NCBI GenBank assembly: GCA_001931905.2
Contig: MSJI02000746.1
Span: 1 to 53,550, forward strand
Origin: Cladosporium sp. IMV 00045
Taxonomy: Eukaryota > Ascomycota > Dothideomycetes > Cladosporiales > Cladosporiaceae
Reading direction: 5' to 3'
Length of the DNA: 53,550 nt
Positions 1 through 9,352 of this stretch are shown here, in pieces. Under the pieces are notes generated by a model, which was given only the letters and a program-made list of their open reading frames with translations, was not told the origin of the DNA and ran no database searches. The stretch's first letter is position 1; each line of letters opens with the position of its first letter. The position numbers and the translations under genes are program-made.

Positions 1-118
1 TTTGCAGTGATCTCGACATTGGCCTCCTCAAACCAGTTCCGCCAACCAGTTGCCCGCACACAATGGCACCCAAGATTGAGCCCAACGTGTCTCTTCATGA
101 AAACTGCCAGCCATACAG

Positions 119-1086
119 GTGAGTTCTCTAACCAGGTTTCTAACACGGTCTGCTAACTGGTTACAGGTGGTACATTGCTATGATCAAGGCTGGGATGAAG
201 ATCAAAGGATTGGAGTTGGCTGAGGTGAATGAGCAGAATGAGGTAACATGTTTTGAAACTGGGTTTTGAAACACAGTCTTCTAACTGGTTACAGGTGTCT
301 CTCTTTGCTGGGGAAATTCTGTGCCGTGCCCCCAGGTGCCAACTTGTTGACCAGGATGATCTGCAGTACCATGCTGCTAAGGCTACTGGGTATGTATCAT
401 GTTTTGAAACTGGGTCTTGAGACATAGTCATCTAACTGGTTACAGGGACAATCAGTATGAGCTCACTAATGAGCTCTGTGGAGAGGTGCTAGGCTCCCCT
501 ACTGCCTTACGTAAGCATCTCAAGTTTAGAAATGTAGGTTTTCCCTACCAGTTTTCCAACCTAGTCTGCTAACTGGTTATAGCACGCAAAAGTCAACATG
601 TCTGCCTCCAACAAGACTTAGGGTGGCAGGACTTCTGGTAGAGAGTATAGCAAGGCTAAGGGTAAGGTTTTCTAATCTATTATTGAACACAGTCGTCTAA
701 CTAGTTAAAGACTTCTATACTGCCATTAATAACACTTATTAGGAGTAGTAGGATTTAGATGCTAAGGATGATAATAAGTAAGTTATTTAACTAGTTTTAA
801 TAACGCGGTATTCTAACTAGTTATAGGGAGTCTACCGAGGAGGATAAAGATAATAAACGTCTAAATGTCCCTATTAGTGCTAAAGGTTATATATGTGTTT
901 TCTCTTAGGTTTGCAAACGCAGTTTTTTAACCGGTTACAGGTCGCCTATACCTAAGTTAAAGAGCTTATTCTTTAGGTAAAGTCTAGTGCCTAGGTGCCT
1001 TACTCTTCCTGCAAGCAGGCTAAGAAGAAGGCTAGTAAGTATTTATAAAATATAGTCGTGAAACATAGTCGTCTAACTAGTTATAG
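119..1086 (+). repeat. eight introner-like introns in one gene
   Basis: Introns at 119-166, 243-294, 390-445, 534-582, 662-710, 778-826, 886-940 and 1035-1086 (48, 52, 56, 49, 49, 49, 55, 52 nt). All begin GT and end AG, and nearly all share a 3' end close to TCTAACTGGTTACAG, in which CTAAC is the likely branch point. Most also share an inner AACTGGGTTTTGAAACA-like stretch and a CAGTC element about 20 nt before the end. Exon phases across the first seven introns are mutually consistent, so these are real introns and not chance repeats. Similarity between introns at different positions of one gene is the hallmark of introner-like elements described in dothideomycete fungi; assignment to that class is inference. 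Confidence 0.7.
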
Positions 1087-1246
1087 AGTCCTATTTCAAA
1101 TCCAAGAATTGCCTTTATACTAATATCTTCTATAATGGAAAGTCCTTCCTACCTAAGGGGAAGGGTTAGAAGACTTAGTTTTCTAACTGGTTTGAGGCGT
1201 TCTAGCTTAGTCTGATTTTAAAAAAAGTTAATGAGATACCCTAGGT

Positions 1247-1270
1247 AAAACTGGTTTTGAAACCAGTTTT
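1247..1270. repeat. 24-bp inverted repeat built from intron word
   Basis: Arms of 11 bp (AAAACTGGTTT and AAACCAGTTTT) separated by TG form a perfect hairpin. It contains AACTGGTT and its reverse complement AACCAGTT, the core of the intron family of this block, and lies at the 3' end of the decayed plus-strand gene. Confidence 0.75.
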
Positions 1271-1377
1271 CTATTTAGCTTAGTTATGAAATGAGAAAGG
1301 TATTTGCTTTTAATTCTTATTCTAAAACATAGTCTTATAACTAGCTACAACATGACTTTCTACTAAAACACTTAGTT

Positions 1378-1398
1378 TTAGGGTTAGAGTTAGGGTTA
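1378..1398 (+). repeat. short telomere-like tract
   Basis: Three consecutive hexamers, TTAGGGTTAGAGTTAGGG, followed by TTA. TTAGGG is the usual telomere unit of filamentous fungi; the middle unit has one G-to-A change. It sits inside the degraded block, not at a visible sequence end. Confidence 0.5.
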
Positions 1399-1719
1399 TA
1401 ATTATAGCTTCTAATAAGTTATGGAACTAGTTATAATGATTTTAAGAAAATATAATATAATAAATAAATATTATTATTTTAGTTATTAAAACTTCAAGTT
1501 TATAGCGAACTAGTTTCATTAACTAGTTTACTAACATCGATCTTTAACTAGCTCTATACTATCTTTATATATGCCTATATGCTCTAGCTATCCTCTCTTT
1601 ATACTTAGCTTACTCCCTTAGTAAGTTAACTCTCTCTCGTAGCTTAACTAAGTTATCTACCTAATTAGGCTATTAAGCTACTTATTCTTATTATTAAGGA
1701 GTAGGGAGGTTTAGCTAAT

Positions 1720-2920
1720 GTCCTATATTACTAATACTCTTAGATGGCGTAATACTAACTTATTAGTAACTATATTATGGAACTATTATAGAACTCGTTA
1801 GGGTAATTTAGTACCTCGAAGTTACTCTCCTTAGAGGTCCTATAGAGCTACCCCGACTTCGACGTGACCTTAAACGTGACTCTAACGAGGTTCGAGAGCT
1901 AACTCTAAAAGGAGTACGTCGACCGTTTAGATGGAAGTAATTAAAATTATTATCTATAGGAAACGGAGTTTATAACTCGTTAGAGTCCGGAGTAGGTTTC
2001 ACTCTTTTTTATCGTTTTCGTTCTAGTATCTAGTTAGAAAACTATGTTAGAAAGGATGCTATGCTCGACTTACGTTCGATACCTATATCTCTAACAAGTC
2101 GTCTAACCATTCCTGTACTACGGTTATCGCTTCGAATATAATACTTATTATAAATAGTATGCTCGTTATAGTCTCTAAAGTCGATCGTCCGGGTTCTAAA
2201 ACCAGTTAGAAGGATTGGTTATATATCTAGTAGTAAGACGTACTTCTTAATCGCTAGTAAGAGTTCGAGGTTTATTCCACCTTAATAAGCCTTATTATAG
2301 CTAACTTTAATAGCATTTATATAGTTACGAACTCGTTCGAAAATGTCGTTCGGTATCCTAGAATAGTATTGATTTAGCCTAGCTATAATGATTAGATATA
2401 ACTTGTGATTCGCCTAGTCTATAAAGCCGTAATCTATGAACTAGTTAGTTAACCCGTTAAAGAACTACGTTATATATAACTTATAGTAGAATACATGGTA
2501 GAGAATTTGCCTATATATAGGAGCGCTTTATGCTTGCATAATAGCTATTATGTAACCACTAGGACCAGTTTTAGAGAAGTTTTCTCTAACTAGTTGCTAG
2601 ACTATTCTCTTTAAATGGATACGACAGATAACTAAGTAGTTAATTAGCTGCTATTAGAAGTCTCTCCGTAGAGGGTCGATTAATTAGAGGTAGTATCTAA
2701 GGCCTATAATGTGTTATGTAACTAGTCTTACAATACGTTACAATTCTCTCTTACCTTTGATTTAACTACCACCCATATTAGAAACAGCTATAACAATGCC
2801 CTCGTGGTATATATGTCGCTATAAAACTAGCTAGCTAGAAAGGTTTTCGATAATAGTAAATACGCGAGAGAATATCTATTAGTATGTCTAGTAATCCTCT
2901 CTAGATATAAATGCCCGTAT
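1720..2920 (-). pseudogene. decayed gene, possibly MULE-type transposase
   Basis: Read on the minus strand, exons 2864-about 2920 (continuing upstream), 2244-2818, 2074-2195 and 2022-about 1720 join in one frame. The 575-nt exon 2244-2818 keeps phase throughout (starts phase 0, leaves 2 nt) and holds 12 in-frame stops, all TAA or TAG and none TGA, each at a position where Gln is reasonable. There is no indel in that exon, so decay was by point mutation only. The protein contains FISREDYQTYQQIF, then VSNMGGS(Q)IKGKREL, and LVICRIHLKR with a C-x2-H pair. Order and spacing recall the catalytic region of Mutator-like (MULE) transposases, but this is a weak by-eye resemblance. The 3' part is rich in Ser, Thr and Arg. 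The 5' end was not found; the gene probably extends toward 4900. Confidence 0.5.
2023..2863 (-). repeat. three introner-like introns, minus-strand gene
   Basis: Minus-strand introns at 2819-2863 (45 nt, donor GTATTT), 2196-2243 (48 nt, donor GTACGT, end TTCTAACTGGTTTTAG) and 2023-2073 (51 nt, donor GTAAGT, end TTCTAACTAGATACTAG). Their 3' ends match the plus-strand family at 119-1086 although the host gene is different and on the other strand. The flanking exons join in phase. Confidence 0.65.
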
Positions 2921-4087
2921 AAAAGTCCGTACTATAACCGGTTAGTAGTCTCGATATGTAATAGGTTAGTAGGCATACCTCGTCCTTCTCTTCCTATAAA
3001 CCTAGCAAAAGTGACTTCTTTAATGTCTTTTCGCCTAAGACGCTAGAAGCTTATATTAACTTCGAATGTATCTTATTCGAAAAACATGTTTACTTATGGC
3101 TTATAAAGATAGATCGCTATAAGCCTAAACTAGTCGTTCTAGAGCCCTTAGATGTATGCCTAACTTGTTATTTCACTAGTACTATAACTGCGTAGGAGAA
3201 GCTAGCTTACTATGTTAGGGTTCTATCGTTCTTAGTTAAATAAGAAGTCTAACCCTCTAAGATTACTACCTTAGGGGAAGTTAGTTAACCGGTTCTATAG
3301 GATCATTACTCGTATACGACTCTTATTAATAAATGCAATGTGTAGCTCTAGAAGGCTCCTAACCCCTCTTTCTTAAAGGTATCGATCTAGCTAGGCACTA
3401 GTAAGAAATTTACCTAGTAATAAGTTAGATATCTAGTATAATAACTCGGCTAATATGAGATATACTAGTAGTAAGCGATTTGTCTTTAATTCTCTAGACT
3501 AGTTCCTAGACCTAGTTCGCTAAGTCGATAGGTAACTTGTTCGGGATAGGTAGTAGGTGCTAGTAGATACCTTTTAATGTAAAGAGGATATAAGGATTCG
3601 TAGAAAGGTCTTCTAGGATAAAAATGTCGAATAAAACTAAATAGGGAGCAGTAATAAACGGCGAAGTAGTTAGATATATAAGACCTAACTAGTTAGCAAT
3701 CGCTTAATAGCGTCGAGATTAATATCTAAATATACGATAGGATTTCATTCTAGTTAGAGTTACTTCGTATATAGAGTAGGTAGCACTTAGCTAATTTAGC
3801 TATTCTAGTCGGTCTTTAGTAAAGAGGCGTTCGAGAACTTTAAGTGAGATCTAGTGCTCTTAAGAGTAGAATTTGAGATAATGCGTAGACCCGTCTACCT
3901 AGTTAGCACATTTAACGTAGGTAGAGCGGTTTCTATCGAGGTCCTATAATAAGTTAGATATTAAGTTACGTATCTAGTTTCGAAACTTACTTCGTAGGTA
4001 CTCCATCCCTAACGTGGTTTATATAAGGGCATCTAGTTCCGATACGTAATATACTATTGAAAGCGCTTAGTAGTCGCCTACTATAAA

Positions 4088-4136
4088 CTATAACCAGTTA
4101 GATTTCATGTTTCGAAACTAGTTAGCTTCTACTTAC
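4088..4136 (-). repeat. isolated introner-like intron, minus strand
   Basis: On the minus strand this 49-nt element starts GTAAGT, contains CTAACTAGTTTCGAAACA and ends ATCTAACTGGTTATAG. It aligns well with the introns at 243-294 and 390-445 on the plus strand. Flanking exons were not deciphered. Confidence 0.6.
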
Positions 4137-4955
4137 GCTATAGCATTTAAAGCATTTAGACCTGGTTCTAAGGGACTAAAAAGAGGTCTAGTTTAATCGA
4201 GTTGCTCCTAAAATAATAATGAAACTAAGGTATGAGTTTAAGTAGTAGTATCTCGTAGCATATAAGTATAGAACTTAATACCACCACATTTCTATTGAAA
4301 TTGGTTGCTACGGCAATATCTGGTAACTAGTTAGAAAACCTGTTTATAACCGGGATATTTGCTATTTTACCGTAAGTATAGCGATATTGCTTTGCAAGGT
4401 GGATTACTACGCTTATAGGTATATTGAATCTAACGCCTAGTTAGCTAATAGGATATAAGAGTAGTTAGGTAACCTGTTTTATCTGCTTCTCTTACGTTTA
4501 GAAAGTATTACATGTTTTTATAGTAGAAACGATATTAGTGATTCGAGAGATTAATACCCTTAATATTAATATAGTAAGAAAAACCGTTAGGTATTGTTTT
4601 TGGATACTATAGTAGCTATAGTATATACTTGATTTCTAATGTATGAAAGTTTGAAAGTCGTGAGTAATAGAGGAGCGTTAGGTTTAGTATCTAGATTTAT
4701 AATTAGTTGTGTAATAGGTTCGATAACTAGTTAGATGCTCTTACTTTAGCTGGTTCTTGGCTTACTAATGTGGGTACTAAGAGGTACTAGGGAAGTGGCT
4801 TGTAATACTAGAGTATCTCCTTATTCTAGTATTAAGGGAGCTCTAGCCCTGTAACTAGATTTTGGTTTGGTTTATCGACTTCCATCGAGAACTAGTTCCG
4901 CTAACGAGTTTGATAGAGATAAATAGGAAAGTATACCGAAAGGTAATGAGTAAAC

Positions 4956-5054
4956 CTCAGCTGAGTCCTCAGAAGTTAAGCTGAGCCTTACGGGTGCACC
5001 CGTAAGTCTTGGCATGCCGAGGGCTCAGCTGAGACTTCCGAGCGCTCAGCCGAG
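4956..5054. repeat. foldback inverted repeat at block boundary
   Basis: Left arm 4956-4987 and right arm 5023-5054 are reverse complements with few differences; most differences are A in the left arm against G in the right-arm complement, as RIP would give. Both arms contain CTCAGCTGAG (4956-4965 and 5024-5033). Between them lies a perfect 20-bp palindrome, CTTACGGGTGCACCCGTAAG, at 4987-5006. The element marks the switch from AT-rich to ordinary composition and could be a transposon terminus or a small foldback element. Confidence 0.65.
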
Positions 5055-6623
5055 CTGTTGTCACACGGTGGCCACAGGGCACAGCTGAGCGACGGTGGGA
5101 GTGCTATCAACCCTATCATTCAGGGGATGAGCAAGTTGCCAGGAGTGGCCTTGACGAAGACATCGAGCGGTGCCCTCCCACCCCCCTCGGCTCTGCTTCG
5201 CTCGTGTGTCGCAGCGCTGCTGTGCAAGAGTCGGTCTGTGAGAGATCTTCACGACAGGAGGAGTCATGTATGTAGATCACCACGCCGAGATATCCAGGGC
5301 AGAGTGGTGGGATCCCCCAGAAGACCCGGATGGGCGAAGCGTGGAATATCCTTTCCTGTCCATTGCTAATGGAGAGACCAAGCTGTCTTGGCAATTGGTT
5401 GTTCTGAAGATCCTGCTAGTATGTTGTAGGATTTAGTCAGGTGCCAGCGTGCTGGGCATCCAAGAGGAAGCGAAGCGTTGATTGTTCGGGGTTGAAGGAT
5501 TGATGATTTCCCCAGGGAGGCACAGCAGCACTGCGAGCTGCGAGGGTGCAATATCTCCTAGGGCATGCATAATCCAGTCCGCTCGGCACCGAGGCGAATG
5601 TGAATTTATCCGGTTGTGTTACACTGGATGTTACATGTACTTCACGGAAAATCAGCTCTGCGACGTAGCCATCTGATACTCTAGTAGATCGACTGAGTTT
5701 TCGATGTCCTCGCGCTATTGTTCATCGAAGCCCATCAAGCCGCCACTACATGCTAACTGCCATAATGCAGTTGGAGCATTCAAGCGACAATTTAGGGGAA
5801 CCGGCTACACGGAACGCACAGATATGCCCGAGAGTCATGTCCACGCGTGACGACTTCAACGCCATTCGTGTGAATGCGAACGGCCCGCCTTTTCATTCAG
5901 CTGTCAGCCATACCTGCAGCCACGAAGGGCAAGCTCGAGGCAATCTGAAGGGCCACAACACGGCAGGATATTGTATGCGGCACGGAATTCTCGCCTCCCC
6001 GACTTGAAGCAAACTCAATGAAGCATATATGTTCCTACATTTCCATGCTCTGCCTCCCTTACGGATTGTCACACTGTAGCCCTGGCCTAATGAAAGCCAT
6101 GACTAGTTTTCCTTGCCCTTGGACGTCTGATTTGACGTCCATGAGACTTCGACTACAAGGGTAACCACGAAGTTGTCGCAGTTCGGCTCCATTCCGTCCC
6201 GTTGTGTCTTCCCACCAGCACAAATGGTTCCGACTGCTAGTCATTGACACCATGGAAACTCTATCCGGGGAACCTATCCACTGGTATGACTTGTGGGTCC
6301 AGAGCATCCTCCCTGCTGCAGGTACACAAAGTATGGATCTACTCGAGCTGACGTGCGGGCGAAGGCCAGTGAGACAGCGTGGACAGGCCCCTCGTTTGCG
6401 AGCGTCGACGATCAGCCCTTTGCAATATGTATCGAGTCGTCCCGTCTCATGTTGAGTTTTGTCTACGAGAACCCTTCCTCCAGTCCCTTCCTTCCTACGC
6501 CGTTCAAACGCCCGCCGAATCCTCATACTAACATCGACGGGCCTAGGGTTCTGTCCCGTCCATTCCTTTCGTTGACAGCCAAACACTACAACACCATTTA
6601 CGAGGGGGATTTTGTTCAGCAAT
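5055..6623. other. no gene recognised
   Basis: About 1.6 kb of normal-composition sequence. Short open frames overlap on several frames and strands, and none has recognisable motifs or a convincing start. The last few hundred bases should contain the promoter of the PTH11-like gene; I see no clear TATA box. Confidence 0.5.
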
Positions 6624-7959
6624 ATGGCTGCTGGTGGCCATACCTCCGGCGATGCAGTCGCTGGTGTGACGATTGCGTTCACTATTCTTGCCGTGATGGG
6701 AACTGTATTACGAACATACACACGCTTTGGACTGAGCAAGATGGGCGGAGTTGACGACATCTTCATCGTCGTAGCGGCGGTAAGTCTTCGGCATCCTTCT
6801 GCTTTCTCCTAGACCTGAGCTAATACCATGCGCAGGTGCTAGCAATCGCCATGACCGTAACGATGTGCATACAAGGTTCGTCGACGTTAATTCAAGTAGA
6901 AAGATGGCCGACAACTGACATCAAGCAGTCAAATACGGCATGGGCCGACATCAAGACTCGCTCACGCAACATGAGCTGCTTTGGTCGAACGTCTGGTTCT
7001 GGGCGTCAGTATGGATCTATTACCTCGCTCTGGCATTCGCGAAGCTAGCGATCTTGCTTCAATATTTGAGAATCTTTCCACAAGAGATGTTTCGCAAGGT
7101 CAGCTATGCTCTCATGGGATTTATCACCGCATACTCGTTGTGGACGGTCTTCAGCGCCATCTTCGCGTGCCGACCCATCAACTACTTCTGGCTTCAAAAC
7201 GTAGACCCTGACGCCAATGGACAATGCCTGAGCCGATTACCTGTGTGGTGAGTAGGATCAGCGACCAATTCTGACAAGTGCCATTACTAACGTCGCCCCA
7301 GGTTTACCAACGCAGGTCTGAACATCTTCACCGACGTCGCCATCGCCATCCTTCCCTTGCCCGTCATCAAAAGCTTAAACCTACCGAAACGCCCAAAACT
7401 TGCGCTCATGTTCATTTTCTGCCTCGGCGGCATAACCTGCGTCGTCTCCTTACTACGTCTCCAATCCCTCTACGCCGTCTCAGTCTCCAACGACCTCAGC
7501 TGGGACAACCCCATGGCCGCTCTGTGGAGCAACCTAGAAGTCAACATCGGCATCATCTGCTCCTGCCTGCCGACGCTCAAAACCTGCATCCTGCGCGTCT
7601 TCCCCCGCCTCTTCTCCTCACACAAAGCGACCGAGTCCGGCCGCGCCGTCGCCACGATCGGCGGCAACGCCTCAGGACCCGGCCTCTCGCGCCGCAAGCG
7701 CGACAGCATCGGCCTGCACTTCCTCAGCCACGGGCACAACGCAACGGAAATCTACCAGGGCCCGGGGAGCGACGAGGACATGGAGCGAACGCAGATCCGG
7801 CCGGGCTCCGCGCAGGATCACACGGGCAAAGACGACGACCACATCCAGGTCACGACGGTGGTGCAGGTGGAGCAGGAGGACAGCCCGGCGGCCAGGATCG
7901 ATTCCGGACGCAGCGATACGGAGAGCACGCGAAAGCTCGTGCGCGAGTTTCCTTCATGA
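6624..7959 (+). CDS. PTH11-like integral membrane protein
   Basis: Exons 6624-6779, 6836-6875, 6929-7247 and 7302-7959 give 390 residues in consistent phase. The protein has the fungal rhodopsin-like fold of PTH11-type receptors without a CFEM domain. It shows an N-terminal TM segment (AFTILAVMGTVLRTYTRFGL), the conserved GVDDIFIVVAA, helices around YYLALAFAKLAILLQYLRIF and YALMGFITAYSLWTVFSAIF, the family motif NAGLNIFTDVAIAILP, and FCLGGITCVVSLLRL. The cytoplasmic tail of about 120 residues after RVFPRLFSSHK is charged and Ser-rich, suggesting phosphorylation. Family members sit in the plasma membrane and some sense surfaces or nutrients; the ligand cannot be told from sequence. The in-frame codon upstream of 6624 is TTG, so ATG 6624 is taken as start. 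Confidence 0.9.
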
Positions 7960-8739
7960 TTTTTATTGAATTTTGGGAAAGAATCTATCATTTGGTGCCT
8001 GATGAAAGAATAGGCTAATGCTTGCTAATACCTCGAGATATCCCCCCGCATGGCCTTTTTGCCATTGTCTTTTTTGTTAATATAGGAGAGCCAACAGAAT
8101 CCAACTTATTACCTTCTTTTCTCTTATCTTCCTTTCCTATGACCTCTTTGGAAAAGACGACATGAACGCAACCACGCAACGTCTCGTTCATCGTCTCACA
8201 ACCGTGAAGTCCAAGACCCAAATCGTTTCACAGACACCTCTCCGGCTCTCCTACTTCACTTTACCATTCCCGAGTACCTACCTAAGGTATGCGTTTTGGG
8301 GAAACAAACCACACAATTACCAAAGCAGGCAATCCTTCCCTCAACCTCAGAACCTCACACAAATTACCCCAATCCAGCAATTCCCAAAACTCACAACTCT
8401 CACCGAAGTACATATTCCTCAGCCCAGTACATGCCAAAAATTCAAGAAATCAAAAATTCAAAAATCAAAAATCGAGCACGTGGGCCTCCACGCCTCCTCC
8501 GCATTTTCCCTGAACCCAAAGGCCAGAAGCCTAGATCTCTACGGACACGAGGTTGGCGTTTGCCATTGGAAAGTCAAAGTTATGGCTTGAAATCATACAA
8601 AAGCGGCATATGCGATGTGGGAGGTGCTTTAGGGCTGGCTGGGTTGGAGAACAGTGGTGAGAAGTCCGGGCGTTATGGCATTTTTTTGGTGCTGGCTTGC
8701 TTGCTGGGCATGTAAGGAACGATCAGCGTCACCTTCGAC
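7960..8739. other. intergenic, no gene recognised
   Basis: Contains the 3' flank of the PTH11-like gene and A-rich, low-complexity sequence around 8330-8480. TACCTAAGGTA, an imperfect palindrome, is at 8279-8289. No protein-coding signal beyond short overlapping frames; the missing N-terminal part of the following dioxygenase relic is not present here. Confidence 0.5.
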
Positions 8740-9197
8740 ATGTGGCAGGCCAGCAGCAACGGCAAGTACGACTTCCAGGACCCGGCGCACTCGGACAATA
8801 ACCTGCGCGGCAAGTTCAAGACCGACGACAAGGGCGAGTACCGCCTCTACTGCCTGCGCCCCACCGCCTACTCCCTGCCCACCGACGGCCCTTCGTACAA
8901 GTTCCTCCAGGCTGTTGACAGGCACCCCATGAGACCTGCGCACATTCACTTGATGGTAAGTCCTGACGATCGCCCATCTCATCACGTCACACCCACTAAC
9001 ACTGTCATTTCCAGGTCACGCACGACGACTACAAGCCCGTCGTCACGCAAATCTACCCCAAAGAGGCATTGAGGCGCTGCCGCGGGACGTGGGTTTACGA
9101 GCATCATGGTACATTGGGGATTGTGACTAGGTTCTTCGAAAGAAAGGAACTTTTGTCTCGTCGCCGCATTGGGCATATATACGTACATACAGGTTAG
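8740..9197 (+). pseudogene. truncated intradiol ring-cleavage dioxygenase
   Basis: Exons 8740-8955 and 9015-9197 (intron 8956-9014) encode 132 residues. The part [40 protein letters not shown] and [18 protein letters not shown] is the central core of fungal and bacterial hydroxyquinol/catechol 1,2-dioxygenases, which cleave aromatic rings using Fe(III). It includes the Arg-x3-His-x-His-type segment (RPAHIH) and a tyrosine-bearing strand that bind iron. Intact family members are about 300 residues; here the N-terminal helical linker and first iron ligands are missing, and after TQIYPKEA the sequence no longer follows the family and ends early. A TAA stop lies in frame just upstream (8713-8715). 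I read it as a relic broken at both ends, not a functional enzyme. Confidence 0.75.
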
Positions 9198-9352
9198 TCA
9201 GAACAGTCATCACTAGGGAAAGGAAAAAGGTTTGGCAGCCGTAAACGATCGTTAATAATTACAACCAAGCGACAGTAATCACACACGCCTCGTCCGAGTC
9301 GCGGCGTCCAAGCCAAAAGAGAGAGAGAGAGCACGCTTTAGCAGTGTGTATC

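Larger units (their letters stand above)
63..1289 (+). pseudogene. decayed multi-intron gene, unknown product
   Basis: The first ATG is at 63, but the same frame is open to the window edge, so the gene may begin further left. Exons read 63-118, 167-242, 295-389, 446-533, 583-661, 711-777, 827-885, about 941-1034 and 1087-about 1289, joined by eight introns with a common 3' end. The first four exons are fully open in one frame and give a protein start of about 98 residues (begins MAPKIEPNVSLHENCQPYRW). From exon 5 onward stops appear, all TAG or TAA until the final TGA at about 1287. The phase of exon 8 is uncertain because the donor near 886 or 895 is ambiguous. Exons are only about 56-95 nt, unusually intron-dense for a fungus. 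I do not recognise the protein. It faces tail to tail with the decayed minus-strand gene and carries the same introns. Confidence 0.6.
600..4950. other. AT-rich RIP-degraded block
   Basis: This stretch is visibly AT-rich, crowded with TpA and in-frame TAA/TAG, and has no open frame long enough for a gene. Reading through spliced exons on both strands (entries at 63-1289 and 1720-2920) shows proteins whose stops fit CAA/CAG to TAA/TAG changes, the pattern left by fungal repeat-induced point mutation. The word AACTAGTT recurs across the block and is what C-to-T change (either strand) makes of AACTGGTT/AACCAGTT, the intron-end word of the same block. The first 600 bases are not affected to the same degree. 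Between about 2950 and 4950 I could not read a continuous protein, but the intron-like element at 4088-4136 suggests minus-strand gene sequence continues. Confidence 0.8.

Noticed and set aside
5058..5394. Overlapping frames of 92-103 residues near the block boundary
   Set aside because: Three frames on two strands are open at once, indicating GC-rich chance frames; none has motifs.
6059..6766. 235-residue minus-strand frame
   Set aside because: Overlaps the start of the well-supported PTH11-like gene antisense and has no family features.
7278..8018. 246-residue plus-strand frame with Arg/His/Pro-rich translation
   Set aside because: It is the shifted frame of the PTH11-like gene's last exon.
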